Origin: Ophthalmolycus amberensis
Taxonomy: Eukaryota; Chordata; Actinopteri; Perciformes; Zoarcidae
Assembly: GCA_024529925.1 (NCBI GenBank)
Contig: JAFEUB010001185.1
Location: forward strand, 159,001-223,000
DNA: 64,000 nucleotides
Direction of reading: 5' to 3'
The stretch's first letter is position 1. Each line of letters begins with the position of its first letter. This document shows positions 24,072 through 36,488 of this stretch, in pieces. Under the pieces are notes generated by a model. It had not been told where the DNA came from and did not search any database. It worked only from the letters and a program-made list of their open reading frames with translations. The translations under genes and the position numbers were made by a program.

Positions 24072-24913
24072 CCGTACTTTCCGGCATATAAGCCGCTACT
24101 TTTTTTCACACGCTTTGAGACTGCGGCTTTTACAACGATGCGGCTAATGTCTGGATTTTTTCGTAGCTTTGCGCCGCCAAAGTCGGATACGGATGTGTGT
24201 TAGAAAACATGAGCCCACACCCGTGCTCGCTACTGGATCGGTCATTACCAGCCATCACGTCTCCTGTCCCTGATTCGTCACACTCACTATCAGTGACCTG
24301 TACCCGGAAAAAAACAAACAGGCAGGGCGACCAGTAATTCATTTCAACATGGATAACTAATTTCAAGCATTGCTGCAGTAAAAGTCTGCATTTCTGTGGA
24401 GGAATCAGCTGTTATTGGAGCGATTAGCGAGCGCCGTGACCAGCGGCGTCATCAGCCCTATTAAGCGGCCAAGCCAGTTAGCCGTAAATGCTATTCAGAG
24501 CTACGAGCTACAACAACAACAGTTATTGCCTCGTTGCTTTTAGATTCTAATGAGAAGACACGCTGCTTCGTTTTACTTCTTCCGTTTGGTAGCCTTGAGA
24601 GACCTTAGTCTGTAAGTATGTCTGTATGAAGCATGAAAAGATGTACGAAGATATATTATATTCGCTAATGCTAATCGCGGTTAGCATTTACCCATTGGCG
24701 GTAATGTTAAAATTTGCTTAGAAGCTAGCGAGTCAGACATGTTATGATGTTCAGAGAAGAAGACAACTTTAGTACTGTTAAAAGCATCTTGCCGTTCAAC
24801 GGGGACACCTGCGGCTTATATACAAGTGCGGCTTATCTATGTACAAATTTTTTTTTAAAAATTTGCTGGTGCGGTCTATATGCAGGTGCGCTCTATAGTC
24901 CCGGAAAGTACGG
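24072..24913. mobile_element. Non-autonomous DNA element with TA target duplication (842 bp)
   Basis: Left end ccgtactttccggcatata; right end reverse complemented is ccgtactttccgggactata, so 14 bases match exactly before divergence. TA dinucleotides flank it at 24,070-24,071 and 24,914-24,915. Sub-terminal sequence repeats the words gcggctta, tgcggcttttac and gtgcggtctatatgc. This ccgta(t/c)tttccgg-type end is common in fish. TA flanks suggest a Tc1/mariner-type transposase in trans, but no transposase remnant is visible to confirm it. Confidence 0.65.
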
Positions 24914-24915
24914 TA

Positions 24916-26240
24916 TGCAGACAAGTGATTCCAGACAAGCAGAGGTTCATTCCCTAACCTGGGTTTCAGACCCTGTAAAAGACAGAATCATATTGTCTAT
25001 AGGGAAAGCCATACGAGTGTATAACAGAGCCAAGTAACTCGGTAGAAAAGAGGAGGGGACCCACAACCACACCTTGAGGGACACCAGTGGCGAGGCTGCA
25101 AGGTTCAGACCTTCTCCACATTACCATGCAACCGTGGTCCTTGAGGTAGTATGTGACCAGCTAGAGTGCAGAACCTTGAGACTCCCATTTCTTGGAGGTT
25201 GGTCAAATGGGTGTCAAAGGCTGTTGAAAGGTCCAGCAGGATGACGATGGAGGAGAAGGAGGCTGCTCTACCAGTGTAGAGTTCCTCTGTGACGGCAAGG
25301 ATGGCAGTCTCAGTGCGGTGGCCTGCTTTGAAACCGGACAGGTGGGAATAAAGATGGTATCAGAAAGTTGAGTGAAGAATGTAGGAAATTTAGGTTCAGA
25401 AGGGTGTTTTAAGATTATAATTAGAAGTGTTTAATGATTCATAATTAGTGAGATTATAATTAAAAGTGTTTTAGGATTCATAATTAGAAGATTCATAATT
25501 GGAGGTGTGTTTTAGAATTTGTAGTTGGAAGTGTTTCTCAGTAGAATTTGTAGCACCTTTAGAGGTGGATAATAATATGATAGCAAGTACTTGGGACGTA
25601 CCATCTATGCTTGTGAAACTTGTGAAACTTGTGAAACTTGTGAAGTTTTTGCCAAGAGTTGCAAATCCTTATCTTTATATAGTATGTTTACCATAGAAGT
25701 GTTAAGCCATAAAAGACAGTCATTGAATGTATTAAACTGTGAAGAATAGGCAAGGGACAGACAGGGATTTTCAGACAGGCATTTACAGGTCACACCCGTG
25801 TGAGGGTCCTTCAGCTGGCTGATGCGAGAAGGAGGAGCCAGCTGGATTTAGCCAATAGAAACTAAGACGGACATTATGGGATGTTTTTCAACTATGTCAG
25901 GAAGGAGAGAAAGAACTCTCGCCCTCTTTGTTCTCGTTTCATCGTGTGGGTGGTGACGCTTTCAGGGTGAGGCGCGGGTAAATGCTTTTCTGCGCGGATC
26001 ATATTTCTATGTCGATGCTGTAAATATATATCCATAGATACTGTAAATAGGGTACTTCACTTTGCAATTGTTTTAGCTTCTGTAGTATTAAATACTTTTA
26101 TTTATAATTGAAACCGGCTGACTTTTTGGTAAGGCTGGAACACACGCGGTCTCTCCCATGAAATGGAAGAAAAGAGACAGGTCTGTAGTTCTTGACATCA
26201 TAGCGGTTGAGAGTCAGTTTCTTTAAAGCTACTCCATATG
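24916..26240. repeat. Dispersed-repeat derived region with short tandem repeats
   Basis: The words ggacacca, tgtcaaaggctgttgaaaggtccagcaggatga, gcggtggcctgctttgaa and later gacaggtctgtagttcttgac come from a long non-coding interspersed repeat frequent in fish; pieces of a similar type are at 58.3-58.8 kb. Embedded are a degenerate tandem array of attcataattagaagtgtt-like units (25,408-25,545) and four copies of the 9-mer cttgtgaaa at 25,610-25,645. Confidence 0.5.
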
Positions 26241-27483
26241 AATTCTTTGGTAGAAACATGTTCCAGTGAAAATGTTTCAGAAATAGATGTTGCTGTTGAG
26301 GTTTTCTCGTTACTTTTGGTAGCAGAAATGAATACATTCTGTTTATTCGTACTGTATTGAGGTGGAGGCAGAAGTCTCAGAGGATATCTCAAACGCTGGC
26401 TCAATAGAACGGGAACTATCTGCACTCGAGTTGGTTTAGTTGAACCGTGCCTTTCAAAGATGTGTAACACTAAGAATAACCTCTATGTGTAACTGAAAGT
26501 CTGAATGAAATAAATCAAACTACAGAGCTAAAAGAACGATCACCACTTTAACACCAACTAATAAGTAAACGGTCGACACGCAGTCAAAGCTGCTTGGATC
26601 GCTTTGCAGAGCGACGATACGTTTCAGCCTTCGCTGCTTTGTGAGGCACCAAGGCCAGTGAAAAAGAGTCTAACTCAAAGGCCAGACACACATTCACTGG
26701 GCCATCCACACAAGGATGCCACATCCACTCATCAAGCATCCAACACTCGCGCAGCTCTTGTGGGAAATTACAAGGCCGACACACAACGGACTTGTGTTTG
26801 ACTGTGTGCATGTGCATGCTCGCTCGTGGCATTAAAAAAGTGTTGATGTGAACCTGTGGTGGAGCAACTTAGCAACGGACTGAAAAAAAGCAGAAATTAA
26901 ATGCCACACACACACACACACAAAGTCACGTAAATCCAACCTCTATATTAACTCCATGGGGACCCTCGGATGGTCAATAAAAATGCCCCGAGACTTTGAT
27001 GCAGATCTGATTGTCCTGAAAGCGGCCTGGGCTGCTTATCTGCTGTGTGGAGATAGGCTACAGTAATTCACTTAGATCCCCGATACTTCAGATAAACTCC
27101 TCTGCTGGGAACACAACAACAACAAGACAGGCATGGCAGGAGGAAACGCCGTATTCCCAACTCAATATTCTCCCCCACAAACCATCCTCCCTCCTTCCTT
27201 CTTCTTCTTGTCTATCTGTCCATCTAAGTTCCTCTCTGTTGCCTTTCTTAACTGCCGTCCAGTCTCATCATCTCTCTCCCTCTCTCTCTTTCCCTTCCTC
27301 TTCCTTCTCATCTGCAACATTCTGTTTCTCTCTCTCTCTCTCTTTGGCACAATGAACCAAGCAGACCACATCCTGCAGCAAAGGCATTATCTAAAAAAAA
27401 AATCCATAAAAGTCATCAGTGTTTTTGTTTTTTTTTCATTTCTGATCCCGCTGCTTCAGCGAGCTGTACCTCCCAGATGAAGG

Positions 27484-27488
<5 letters not shown>

Positions 27489-27529
<41 letters not shown>

Positions 27530-27600
27530 CAGTTGATCAGTAAACCTTTAGAGCAATGCCATTGCTACATCCTCACACACACACACACACACACACACAC
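27489..27600. repeat. (AG)n and (AC)n microsatellites
   Basis: An uninterrupted (AG)n run at 27,489-27,527 is followed after about 45 bp by (AC)n at 27,574-27,600. A CT-rich stretch at 27,180-27,345 precedes them. Open frames here are serine/leucine artefacts of simple sequence. Confidence 0.9.
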
Positions 27601-28129
27601 GGCGGCTCTTGGATCTCAGTGGCTCAGATCTTGCACAGCTTGTTTTTTATTCTGTCCTTCAAAAAAACAGTAATTTAACAGCAGTTTGCTGCTCAGCACA
27701 CTCACAGCTCACTTGCTGCATTTGTGAGGACTTGAGTGGTTGAAGAAGTATTCAAAGGCAGCATTTAAGTCAAAGTCCTTTCGTCAAAATCCAATTCATG
27801 TGAAAGTATTGTATCATCAGCAAAATGTACTTAGAGTATGAAAGTACATGTACTCGTACTGCTGGAAAATGTACCCTGTGACTGATATATTATTATTTAT
27901 TAGTGCTGGGCAAGTTAACGTGTTATTATCACGTTATTAATTAATTAATGCAGACAATTATATTATCGCGCGTTAACGCAGTTTTTTTATTTTTATTATT
28001 AAGCGGACATTTTTAAGACAAGAACCAGGCAGCAAGCAGTGAACAGCTGTTTGTGTGGCGTCACTTCCTTCTTCCCCCCGGGTCCGGAACCCCTCCTACA
28101 CTCCGTCACCGTCGTTCACTCTTGTCTCA

Positions 28130-28195
28130 CAAACACACACTCAAATTCCTGGGAATCACATCACAAAGGATCTGACATGGGCCCTTAACCTCCCA
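28130..28195 (+). pseudogene. Possible LINE reverse-transcriptase fragment
   Basis: Plus-strand reading gives QIPGNHITKDLTWALN, resembling the F.LG..I...L.W....(N) block that follows the reverse transcriptase palm in many L2/Rex1-type LINEs (usually LG rather than PG). Only about 20 codons fit, flanked by unrelated sequence, so this is a weak call. Confidence 0.3.
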
Positions 28196-28261
28196 AGCTT
28201 ATCCGTCTTCGGGAGCATTTTCAAACTCCTCCGTTTTCGGTGCTTGAAAACGCCGGCGTAG

Positions 28262-29612
28262 TGTGGACGCTCAGTGTTAACGAAGCAAAACATATGCTGA
28301 AAATTCTACTGATTTTACTGATACACTCTATGCTCTGGTTGCACTGTGAAAACAAATGTTTACATCGCACTGTTTGCACACGTTTTTAATTGTATTACTT
28401 TAATGTTCTTATTCCTTTTGTGTACTTATATTTTTAGCTGGGTGGAGCTACTTGTAGCATTTCTCTATAACGTAAAATATTCATCACTGAATAAGCCACA
28501 ATCAAAGTTATAATTTGGGAGATAAAGAAAACATCATTATTATTGAAGAGGTTAAGATTCAATGTATAAGATATAGTCACACGCTCCAAACAAATAGGGT
28601 GCATTATCTCAGCGTCTAACCCCCCAGGGGCTCAGGTTTGTGCTGGCTAAATGCTACGGCTAACCACTAAATGGCAAAGTAGGCTAATGGCAGCTGAAAC
28701 GAAAATACGAGTCATTTTCTCGTTTCTGCCACTTTGGATTCCATCCAATAAACAAACTGTCAGGATGCACACAGACACTGTAACTTCAACGTGATTGACA
28801 AGTTCTCGGGGGCTGCTCCAGCTTCTTCTTCTTCGTCCTTTCATATGATTGAGGGCACTGGACGCTGCAGTAGTATGGTCATTTGGTACATTGTTATTAT
28901 AAGAACACAGCACTAGAGTGAATATACTGTGTTACTTCCCAGCACAAGAACACTTCTTATTCTATACGGTTATTAATTAATCTCTAACCCTGCCTGACAG
29001 ACTGTTTTTTTTAAATAGATGTTGATAGAACACACTGGAGACAGAAAAGACAACAGTTACACACACTCGTGAGCGCACACACACACACACTCACAGTATC
29101 TAAACACTTGCATCACTAACACCGATCACCTGAGGAGCAACAAGCTGCACAGAAGCGGTCCCTCAGGGGCTGTTTTGTCACAGTATTTTCACTCTGCAGC
29201 CTCTTCAAGGCCACATGAATGTGTTCAAGCTCTTCATGAAATCAAAACACTTACCTCCTTCTCGGTGCACAAAAAATAACTGCTGTGACTGCTAATGAAA
29301 GAAACGGCTTAACTGTGAAAAATGCACAACTGTGCCAAAAGCCAACTATCGGGGTGTGAAAGCCCTATTTCAAACCTGTCTATATCTGCTTCACTAAACA
29401 TTACCAGTGTGTCATTCTACAGACCAAGTCTTTCTTAATGCAGTTTCAATCCACAAATAATATGCATTTAAGTAAGGGACACTCTTGTGATACTAATACC
29501 AAGGAGGGTTAAATAAAAGAGGCTATTGAGTTGCATTGTGGGAGCTGTAGGATCCAGTGCTTTTGGCGTCTGACACATTATTTACTGATCATGAACTTAC
29601 AACAGCTTATCG
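28262..29612. other. No gene recognised
   Basis: AT-rich sequence without recognisable coding motif. The segment 27,901-28,020 begins tagtgctgggcaagttaacg, a phrase I associate with a fish interspersed element, but no matching opposite end was found. Confidence 0.45.
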
Positions 29613-29705
29613 GCATCCATCCATCTTTCCAATAACTTCCGCTTATCCGGGGCCGGGTCGCACAGTTGCACATTAACTTCCCTACAGGCCTACCCATAGA
29701 AGCGA
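29613..29705 (+). repeat. L2/CR1-type LINE 3'-end-like repeat
   Basis: catccatccatctttcc, then ccgcttatccggggccgggtcgc, is the familiar start of a widespread fish LINE tail (consensus ccatcc...taccgcttatcc.gg.tcgggtcgc). Only about 90 bp are present, without coding sequence. Confidence 0.6.
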
Positions 29706-30356
29706 GTTATGGGCACCTCTAGGTCACAGTTTGCTCAGCGTCAATAATAATGCAATAAAGTTGCATCATGGGAAGTGTAGGACCCAGTTTTTCTGGAGCT
29801 TGGCTCATACTTGGATCTTAAATTCAGGATTCCTCGGCCTCTGCTGCATACATTTTGTACATTCTTTTATAAATCTGTCTCTTGCAAGTCCCTCAACATC
29901 ATGGCACAGTTATAAATCCCTGGAAAACGCTCTAATAATATTTTCAAAGATTATGACACAATAAGGCTGCATTTGGGGTCCCCAGTGCTCTGGGACCAGC
30001 AGCAGTTGGCCCTGTCAGCAATCCAGCCTTGGTGTTTGCAGAACAGAAGTCTGCCTGTTACAGAGCTCTACACTGGCTGGACACGCCACCATCTGAATAA
30101 GTGTTGTAGGACCATGCTGGTGCTTTTCCATATTTTTTGCCCATAAACTATAAATGGCCTTCTTACTGCCAACCTTCTCCAAACCAAAGCATATGCTTGT
30201 AGATTGATTTCCCACCTTGCAGGCAGCCGGTGAACTGTGCCAAGTTTCAGAGCATCGACGATGAGCGTAGAGGAAATGTTGGGATCTGGAGGCTCTGCTG
30301 GGCACTAAAACAGAATCATTACGCTTGATTGTTTTTGAGATTCTCATATTGAGAAG

Positions 30357-30379
30357 CCCCCCCCCCCCCCCCCCCCCCC
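30357..30379. repeat. Poly(C) run, 23 bases
   Basis: A homopolymer of 23 C residues. It translates to glycine on the minus strand within a 164-codon open frame (30,015-30,509) that has no family resemblance and crosses this run, so the frame is not taken as a gene. Confidence 0.95.
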
Positions 30380-31065
30380 GAGCTTCCTTATTGCTTTGCA
30401 CATATCCATCAGGTTTTTTTAGTGTATGCTCTTTGCTATGATGTTTTAATAGTGCAACAATTAAACAAGTGTAATCAAGGAGTATGCATTCATTCAGTCT
30501 TTTTTTCACATTAAGTGTTTTAATACATGGCTTTTGTATTTTCCTCTTTTGTTATTCCCCTTTTTCGAGTTAAATTATAATAATTTAACACATTCTTACC
30601 AAACCCTAAACTCTAATGCTAAATTAATTTCAGTTTGATCCCCTAATCCTAACTCGAAATCCAAAACCTAATCTTGAACTAAACCCTTTAAAATGTGAGG
30701 AGTGTTTTCAAACTGGTCCTCACAAGGATGGGAAAACAAGAAGCACACACACATGAACTGTCAAGCACAGACGGTTGTTACTGAATAAATCATTTGAAAC
30801 ACCAGTAAACTGACTTTTTCTCGCCAGCTGAAGCCGGGCTGCGGGAGCGGCACGAGCCTTGATGTGCAGATGTGTCGGGGAGTTGAATGAACAGCTGGAG
30901 ACCTTCCTCTTCCAGTTGACTGCAGTCAGATACGCTGCCTGTCTCACCACACATGGTACCTGCAAGACAGTGGACAGTTGGACCGGGCTTTTGGTTGCAT
31001 GCAGGTAAACAGTCCGTGTGGAGAGAAAAAGAGGCGGCATGCATTGGCTGAAATGCAACCAGGCG

Positions 31066-31550
31066 GCAACCTCCGGTTCTGCCAACAGAAGCCGGTGAGG
31101 AAGTGTCTTAAAAATTGCATTGTCTCTACTGACCAGCAGGGGGCGACTCCTCTGATTGCAAAAAGAAGTCTGGTTGTATAGAAGTCTATGAGAAAATGAC
31201 TCTACTTCTCTCTTGATTTATTACCTGAGTAAACATTGTAAACATGAGTTTATGCTCTCAATCTCTAGTTCCAAGTCTTCTTCAATACAGCATGATGTTC
31301 ATTTAGTAAATGATGGTCCATTTAGAGTCAAACAGACTATAAAGCAGAGCATGCTTTAGGGCGGGGCTACTGTGATTGACAGGTCTCTACTAGAGCGTCG
31401 TCCCTACGTCTCTCCTCAGCATTCCAAATATGGTCACTTCTGTTAATGTTGAAATAACCAAACTCGAGGCTTCAAAGCGGCAGTCCACAAACCAATGGGT
31501 GACGTCACCATGACTACGTCCACTTCTTATATACAGTCTATAGTCTATTA
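31066..31550 (-). repeat. Dispersed fish repeat, copy 2 (inverted relative to 7.26 kb)
   Basis: Contains tagtaaatgatggtccat, ccaatgggtgacgtcacc and cacttcttatatacagtct, the reverse complements of the landmarks of the 7.26-kb copy. It is more complete: it retains the ctgaccagcagggggcgac and agaagtctatgagaaaatga blocks near 31,130-31,200 that the other copy lacks. Confidence 0.65.
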
Positions 31551-31929
31551 ACTCATCTTCTGACGATGATTTGGTTGTTTTTTTCTCCTAAAAAATAAAC
31601 TGTTAACTGAGTGTAAACTGGCTACTTTTGAAACAATCCAGTTGTGGACAAATTTTTAAACTCCAATTCTCGCGTTTTGTGTTATCCGTCATTCGGATAT
31701 ACAAGGCATTCAAGACAACACTTTAGAGATCCAGTTCAAACTAGCCAGCTAACTGCGCTGAAATATCTGCGCTGAAATATTTTTTTTATTTTAAATAGTC
31801 TTCCCCCGTTGTTGGTCTTCGTGCTAAGCTAGGGCAAACTAGCCGACAGCAAACATGGGGATTTACCAAAATGCCCGACTCCCCTTTCAAGGATCTACAG
31901 CCTTACATATGACTCAATCAGGGACGTAA

Positions 31930-32025
<96 letters not shown>

Positions 32026-32031
32026 TGTGTG
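31930..32031. repeat. (GT)n microsatellite, about 100 bp
   Basis: Nearly pure GT dinucleotide run with one C interruption near 31,958 and an A interruption near 32,018. Confidence 0.95.
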
Positions 32032-32509
32032 GTGCAGCAAGTACAGAAGCCAGGCTAGACACACACAGGCGGAGAAAAGACAGAGACGGCCTGTAACTAA
32101 AACAAATAGCTCAGCTGAAAATCAAAGTCAGCGGCACGGCAGCGTTTTGCTTTCCCTGTGAGGTATAATGCAGCTTTTTGCTGTTTGAAAAAATACTGTT
32201 TGGCGCTGACAAAGCAGCAGTCCTCCATCTGTGCCAGAGGCCGATACTTTATCCTGTGACAGGCAGAACGACACACGTGGCAGCACATAGAGAGAAAACT
32301 GCTCTTTGTGGTGAAGGTGAGGCCACGTCCTCAAACTTGAGCCCTCTTCTGGATACACTCACCGTATTGCACGAGTGAATGTTTTATTTAAATTAGTTTT
32401 CCACTATTTTTAAACTTCAGGAACTTTTCATTTTAAGACTGTATGACCTACATAAGTAAGCAAGACCAGCATTGACACGATTGGCCATTTCCATATTGTT
32501 ATTCTTAAA

Positions 32510-33170
32510 GGTAGAGTTGGTAGTCTTCTTCAAAAACATTTTGTATTTTTTTTTTTTTGGAAATTTATCTTATCAGCAATCAATGAATCAAATGCTCTGA
32601 GAAAAAAAGACAAACATCTGGTGTGTGGCTGACGCAGGGCTGTAATAAGCCGGTCCAATCATCTCATTCTGTTACTTGGCGACTTACTTGCTCGATTGAA
32701 CAACTTTTGGAGCTAGTTCTGCTGACTTTCATTGGAAAAGAGTTGTTCTGTTTGATGGCTTTTTAAATCGAGCACAGACCTAGTTTCTCATGGTTACCAA
32801 CCCTGACTTGTTATTGGTGCCACCAAGTCAGACTCCAACGAAATCATGCAAGTTAACCATGCTTCTTCAGCTCACACTCCAGCAGGCCTCCAGCAGCAAC
32901 TTGCCCTCCACGGACAATCCATAAATAAGCCTTCACTGCGACCTACAGCAGGAGGTGGAGAGCTCCGCCCCCAGTATAGCAGCAGCTCCTTCTCCACCCA
33001 GGAGCAGAGCTTTGCCTCACTGCTCCCAAATTTGAGGTTTTCTAAAGGGACTGGTGATCAAGTAAACTACTTTTTTTGTCCACAGGGACTGCCAAAATCA
33101 ATAGAAAATGTTCTTCCTCGCTGCTTTAAGTGCATTATATGCTCAATAATGATACAAGTTCAAACTTAGT
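32510..33170. repeat. Dispersed repeat copy (related to 40.16-40.68 kb)
   Basis: Shares with 40,540-40,670 the ordered words actttcattgga, a T-rich stretch ending tttttaaat, ctagtttctcatgg/ctagtttctcaaga and a closing caacc. Both lie near purine-rich gcccccag/gggggg blocks with ggcggc or caggaggtgg. This looks like a non-coding interspersed family; class unknown. Confidence 0.4.
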
Positions 33171-33880
33171 CAGGCTTTATAAGGTTGAATAGACCTAATA
33201 TTAGTTTTAGAAAGAGTGCTACAAAGAAGGTGGATAGTGTGCATGTCCAACCTCAGATGGATAAAGGGCCAGTAAAGCAAAGCAGCATGCTGTACAGAGA
33301 GGTCTATGTCAGGTCAATATCAATGTGAACAAAAATCAAGTTATATGTACAAACAAACAATGACGGCTCCATCTACAATAAGCACGTGAAGGAGGCGGGG
33401 TTTGTTGCTAACAACCAATCATGTGCAGCATCAACTTATTCAGAACAGAATATTTGAGATCAGATGAAACGGTTTATTCTTGTTACAAAAATGTGCTCAT
33501 TGCAACAGTAACAAGTAGAAAGTAACACCAACAAAACATAAATGAGTGAGTTTTAAATAGGAAACTGTACTTGGGTAAGACACTAAAGGCAAAAACATTT
33601 TGCTTCCATAATATGTCTTCTTCCAAACATCCACAACACACATTTCACTGTTTATTTCATTATTTTGTACCATTTGCATATGTAGGTTCAATACACTAAA
33701 AGTTAGCATTAGATAATGTCTCATTTGCATATTTAAACATAACCTTGTAATACAAAACAATGTTTTTCTGTAAGTACTAAGTTTGATGGTGATATGCATT
33801 AATCATTTTCTTTACCCTATTCACCTGTAGCATCTCTGCTGAGCAATCCTTTTCTCTTCAGTGACTGCCTGTCTCCACGG

Positions 33881-34081
33881 ATGGAGTCACCGCTTCAAGA
33901 ACCTCGTCAGTGCCGACATGTATTGGCCTTTTCAGGGGGGCTGGATCTTCACGACACATGCTTCAAGTGCCTCTGCAAAGACCATGCAGAGTGTGTGGTG
34001 TTCAGAAGCCTCAGGTCTGCCCCGCCTGCCAAGCGCTGCCCAAGATTCAATGCAGCAGTGGGATTATTTCCAACGCTTTGA
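33881..34081 (+). pseudogene. Possible retroelement gag-like zinc-motif fragment
   Basis: Plus-strand frame contains CRHVLAFSGGLDLHDTCFKC followed by LCKDHAE, a C...D.HD.C..CL...HA pattern that I recognise from gag-like proteins of fish DIRS/LTR-type retroelements (usually ...D.HD.C..CLG..HA). About 65 codons are open, with no other domain and no long terminal repeats nearby. A tentative call. Confidence 0.35.
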
Positions 34082-34474
34082 TGTGATGCTCTGCTGTAGG
34101 GAGGACCAACCCTAACCCTGCCGTTATATGAAAAGACGTGGATTGCTCTCTCTGGAGACCGTGTTCACTTTGTCCGTGCTGGGCTGCCATGGAAACATGG
34201 CGGTGAAAAAGGGAACCAATGTAGATATTAATGGTCCTTTTCAAATCTACCAAAAACACAACAATTCTTACTTTCCGGTCATTATACACGAATGAAAACA
34301 TAGTTATGAATATTGTACTCCATTTCATCGAATAAATCTCCCTACATGTTACACACTCCTTTAACTAAAAGTGAAAAAGCATAAGCATAGAAATAGACAG
34401 TGAAGCCTGACACATCAAATAATATTCAGAAAATTACGATTTATTTTATATTGAAGTGTTTATTGGACCTTTAG

Positions 34475-34807
34475 TCAAAAAATAAAAGTGCAGTGCTTGC
34501 ATCTCTGTCTGGTTTCCCATGTTGGGAAGTGATCAATGCCATCCTTTCTCACATCAGGAGGCACACTAGAGTTTGGCCTTTTGCGCGGGGGTGCTGCGCC
34601 CGGTTCTGGAGAGGATGGTGGTCTGCCGCACGTGATTCTGCCCTTTCCTGCGCTTGTGAGAGAAGTGGCCACAGAAGCCTGAAACCTTGGCAAGGCCATG
34701 GGTAGATGTTCCATGCATTGATCATCTTCCCCGAACTGCTCCATGTCACTTGAATTGCCATCAAGAATCGTGCTGATGACATTTTCAACAATGTACCTTT
34801 TTGCCAT
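34475..34807 (-). pseudogene. piggyBac-type transposase remnant, N-terminus joined to C-terminus
   Basis: A 110-codon minus-strand frame starts MAKRYIVENVISTILDG with an acidic stretch (DDQ/EDD), as at the N-terminus of fish piggyBac-derived transposases. It then passes directly to RFQASVATSLTSAGKG, GRPPSSP and finally VRKDGIDHFP followed by RCKHC, the linker and start of the cysteine-rich C-terminal domain. The DDD catalytic core, normally about 350 residues, is missing, and the cysteine domain stops after the first CX2C. Upstream, 35,203-35,259 (minus) offers a 19-codon ATG segment ending at a good GTAAGA donor, perhaps a first exon. Non-autonomous deletion derivative; ends not found. Confidence 0.5.
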
Positions 34808-36488
34808 CGAAAAGTAAACACAAAAAACAAATGATTGTTTACTCTGAATTTCTTGTTTTTAATTAAGCAATATAACAAAAGATTATGATAGCCAATGATT
34901 TTTTATTACATATAAAAAACGAATTTCCACTCAATATCTTACGATGAAATTTCTACCTTTAATTAGTTGAATTAAATGATCAAAACAGTGTATTTGTCAT
35001 TGTGATATGGCATAATGAAATACAATACAAGGATTTACAGGTGAATTATTACTTTATATACCTGCTGTCTCATATTTTATACCTAAAATGTATCATTTCA
35101 ACACGATTTTACTATAAAATAAGGAATGAAACATTAAGTAATCATAGGTTGCTTCAATACAGTAAATATTCATATTGAAATATTAGTAAATGTTATTCTT
35201 ACCGTAACTTCTTCAAAATTAGCAACAATTTCCCTGCCGAAAAGTCTGCAGGCTGCCATTTTGGAAATGGCTTTTAAATGTCTGCTACTGCCTGCAGTGC
35301 ATGGCAATCCAGCAGATGGCAGCAGACATGTATAGGATTGTATGCAACAGGTTTTTCAGGAAAGTATTGCTCATGTTAATCACGTAGAGGTCTCTGAAAC
35401 TCAGGTAGCAAATATGATACAAATGGTACCAAAAGTAAAAGTACTTGTGATGCAGATTGGCTCATTTTAGAATAATATCACATTATAATGACAATAATGT
35501 GAGTATCGCGTTTAACTACTTTATATTCAGCTCAGACTCTGCTGGTTACAGCTTAACCTATAATAATACGTCATCATTTATTTGTTGAATTATATTTTGT
35601 ATTGTTAATCTGAATCTGCAAAGTAACTAAATCTGTCAGGTAAATGTAATGCACTGACTAAAAAAAGTACAATATTTGCCTCTGAGCTGTAGAGGGGTAG
35701 AAGTTGCGTGAAATGGAAATACTCATGAGTCCACCTCCACATTGTGCAGTGCACTACTTGAGTAAATGTACTTAATTACATTCCACCACGGAAAACGCAA
35801 AACTCTTTGAAACATGTATTACTTTAAAGTTCTAACACATTTTCCCCAATCATACATTCAGTCCTCACAGGAAAAAAAACTTTTCTTCAACCCATACATC
35901 TGGAATGTGTACAAAGTCAATGGATTTTGGTTTGAAGTCAATACGATCAAAGTATTACATTTTGGAGATTTTTTTCTAATACCACCAAGAATTGAATTAT
36001 CGCAAATACTAGTGAGATCATTATTCTCAACAAATATTCTGCATAAACTGTGGTTCATTAAGCTGCACGCACCTCAATGAGAGGATGTGTATCTGTGTGT
36101 GATCTCTCAGCAGTTTCCCTACGCAGGGGAAACAGACATGATCCAACACTGACACCTTGTGGAATCTTACTTCCTGTGATGGTTTAAAGTCACGTGTTCA
36201 TTTCTTTTTGTGTGCAGAAAACCCTTTTTGTCCAGTTTATTATTAATGGTTTTCTATGGAATCTTGCATGAAAGCTTCTATACAATGGCGCCGGTGTGAT
36301 TTTATAAAAAATGTATGAGTCAATACGATGACCTTTTGTGGAGAGTGTTAGTATCAAATGTTACACTGACTCCCCAAGATGAATATTAAAAATACAAACG
36401 ATTCCAAAACTCTAATTCAGTGTGGCTTTGTGGCACAAGGCAGTAAAACTGCCTGTGCCAAAACACACATGTATATTATCCATCGGTA

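Noticed and set aside
30015..30509. 164-codon minus-strand open frame
   Set aside because: Crosses a 23-base poly(C) run, matches no family I know, and has no splice or start context; probably repeat-derived.
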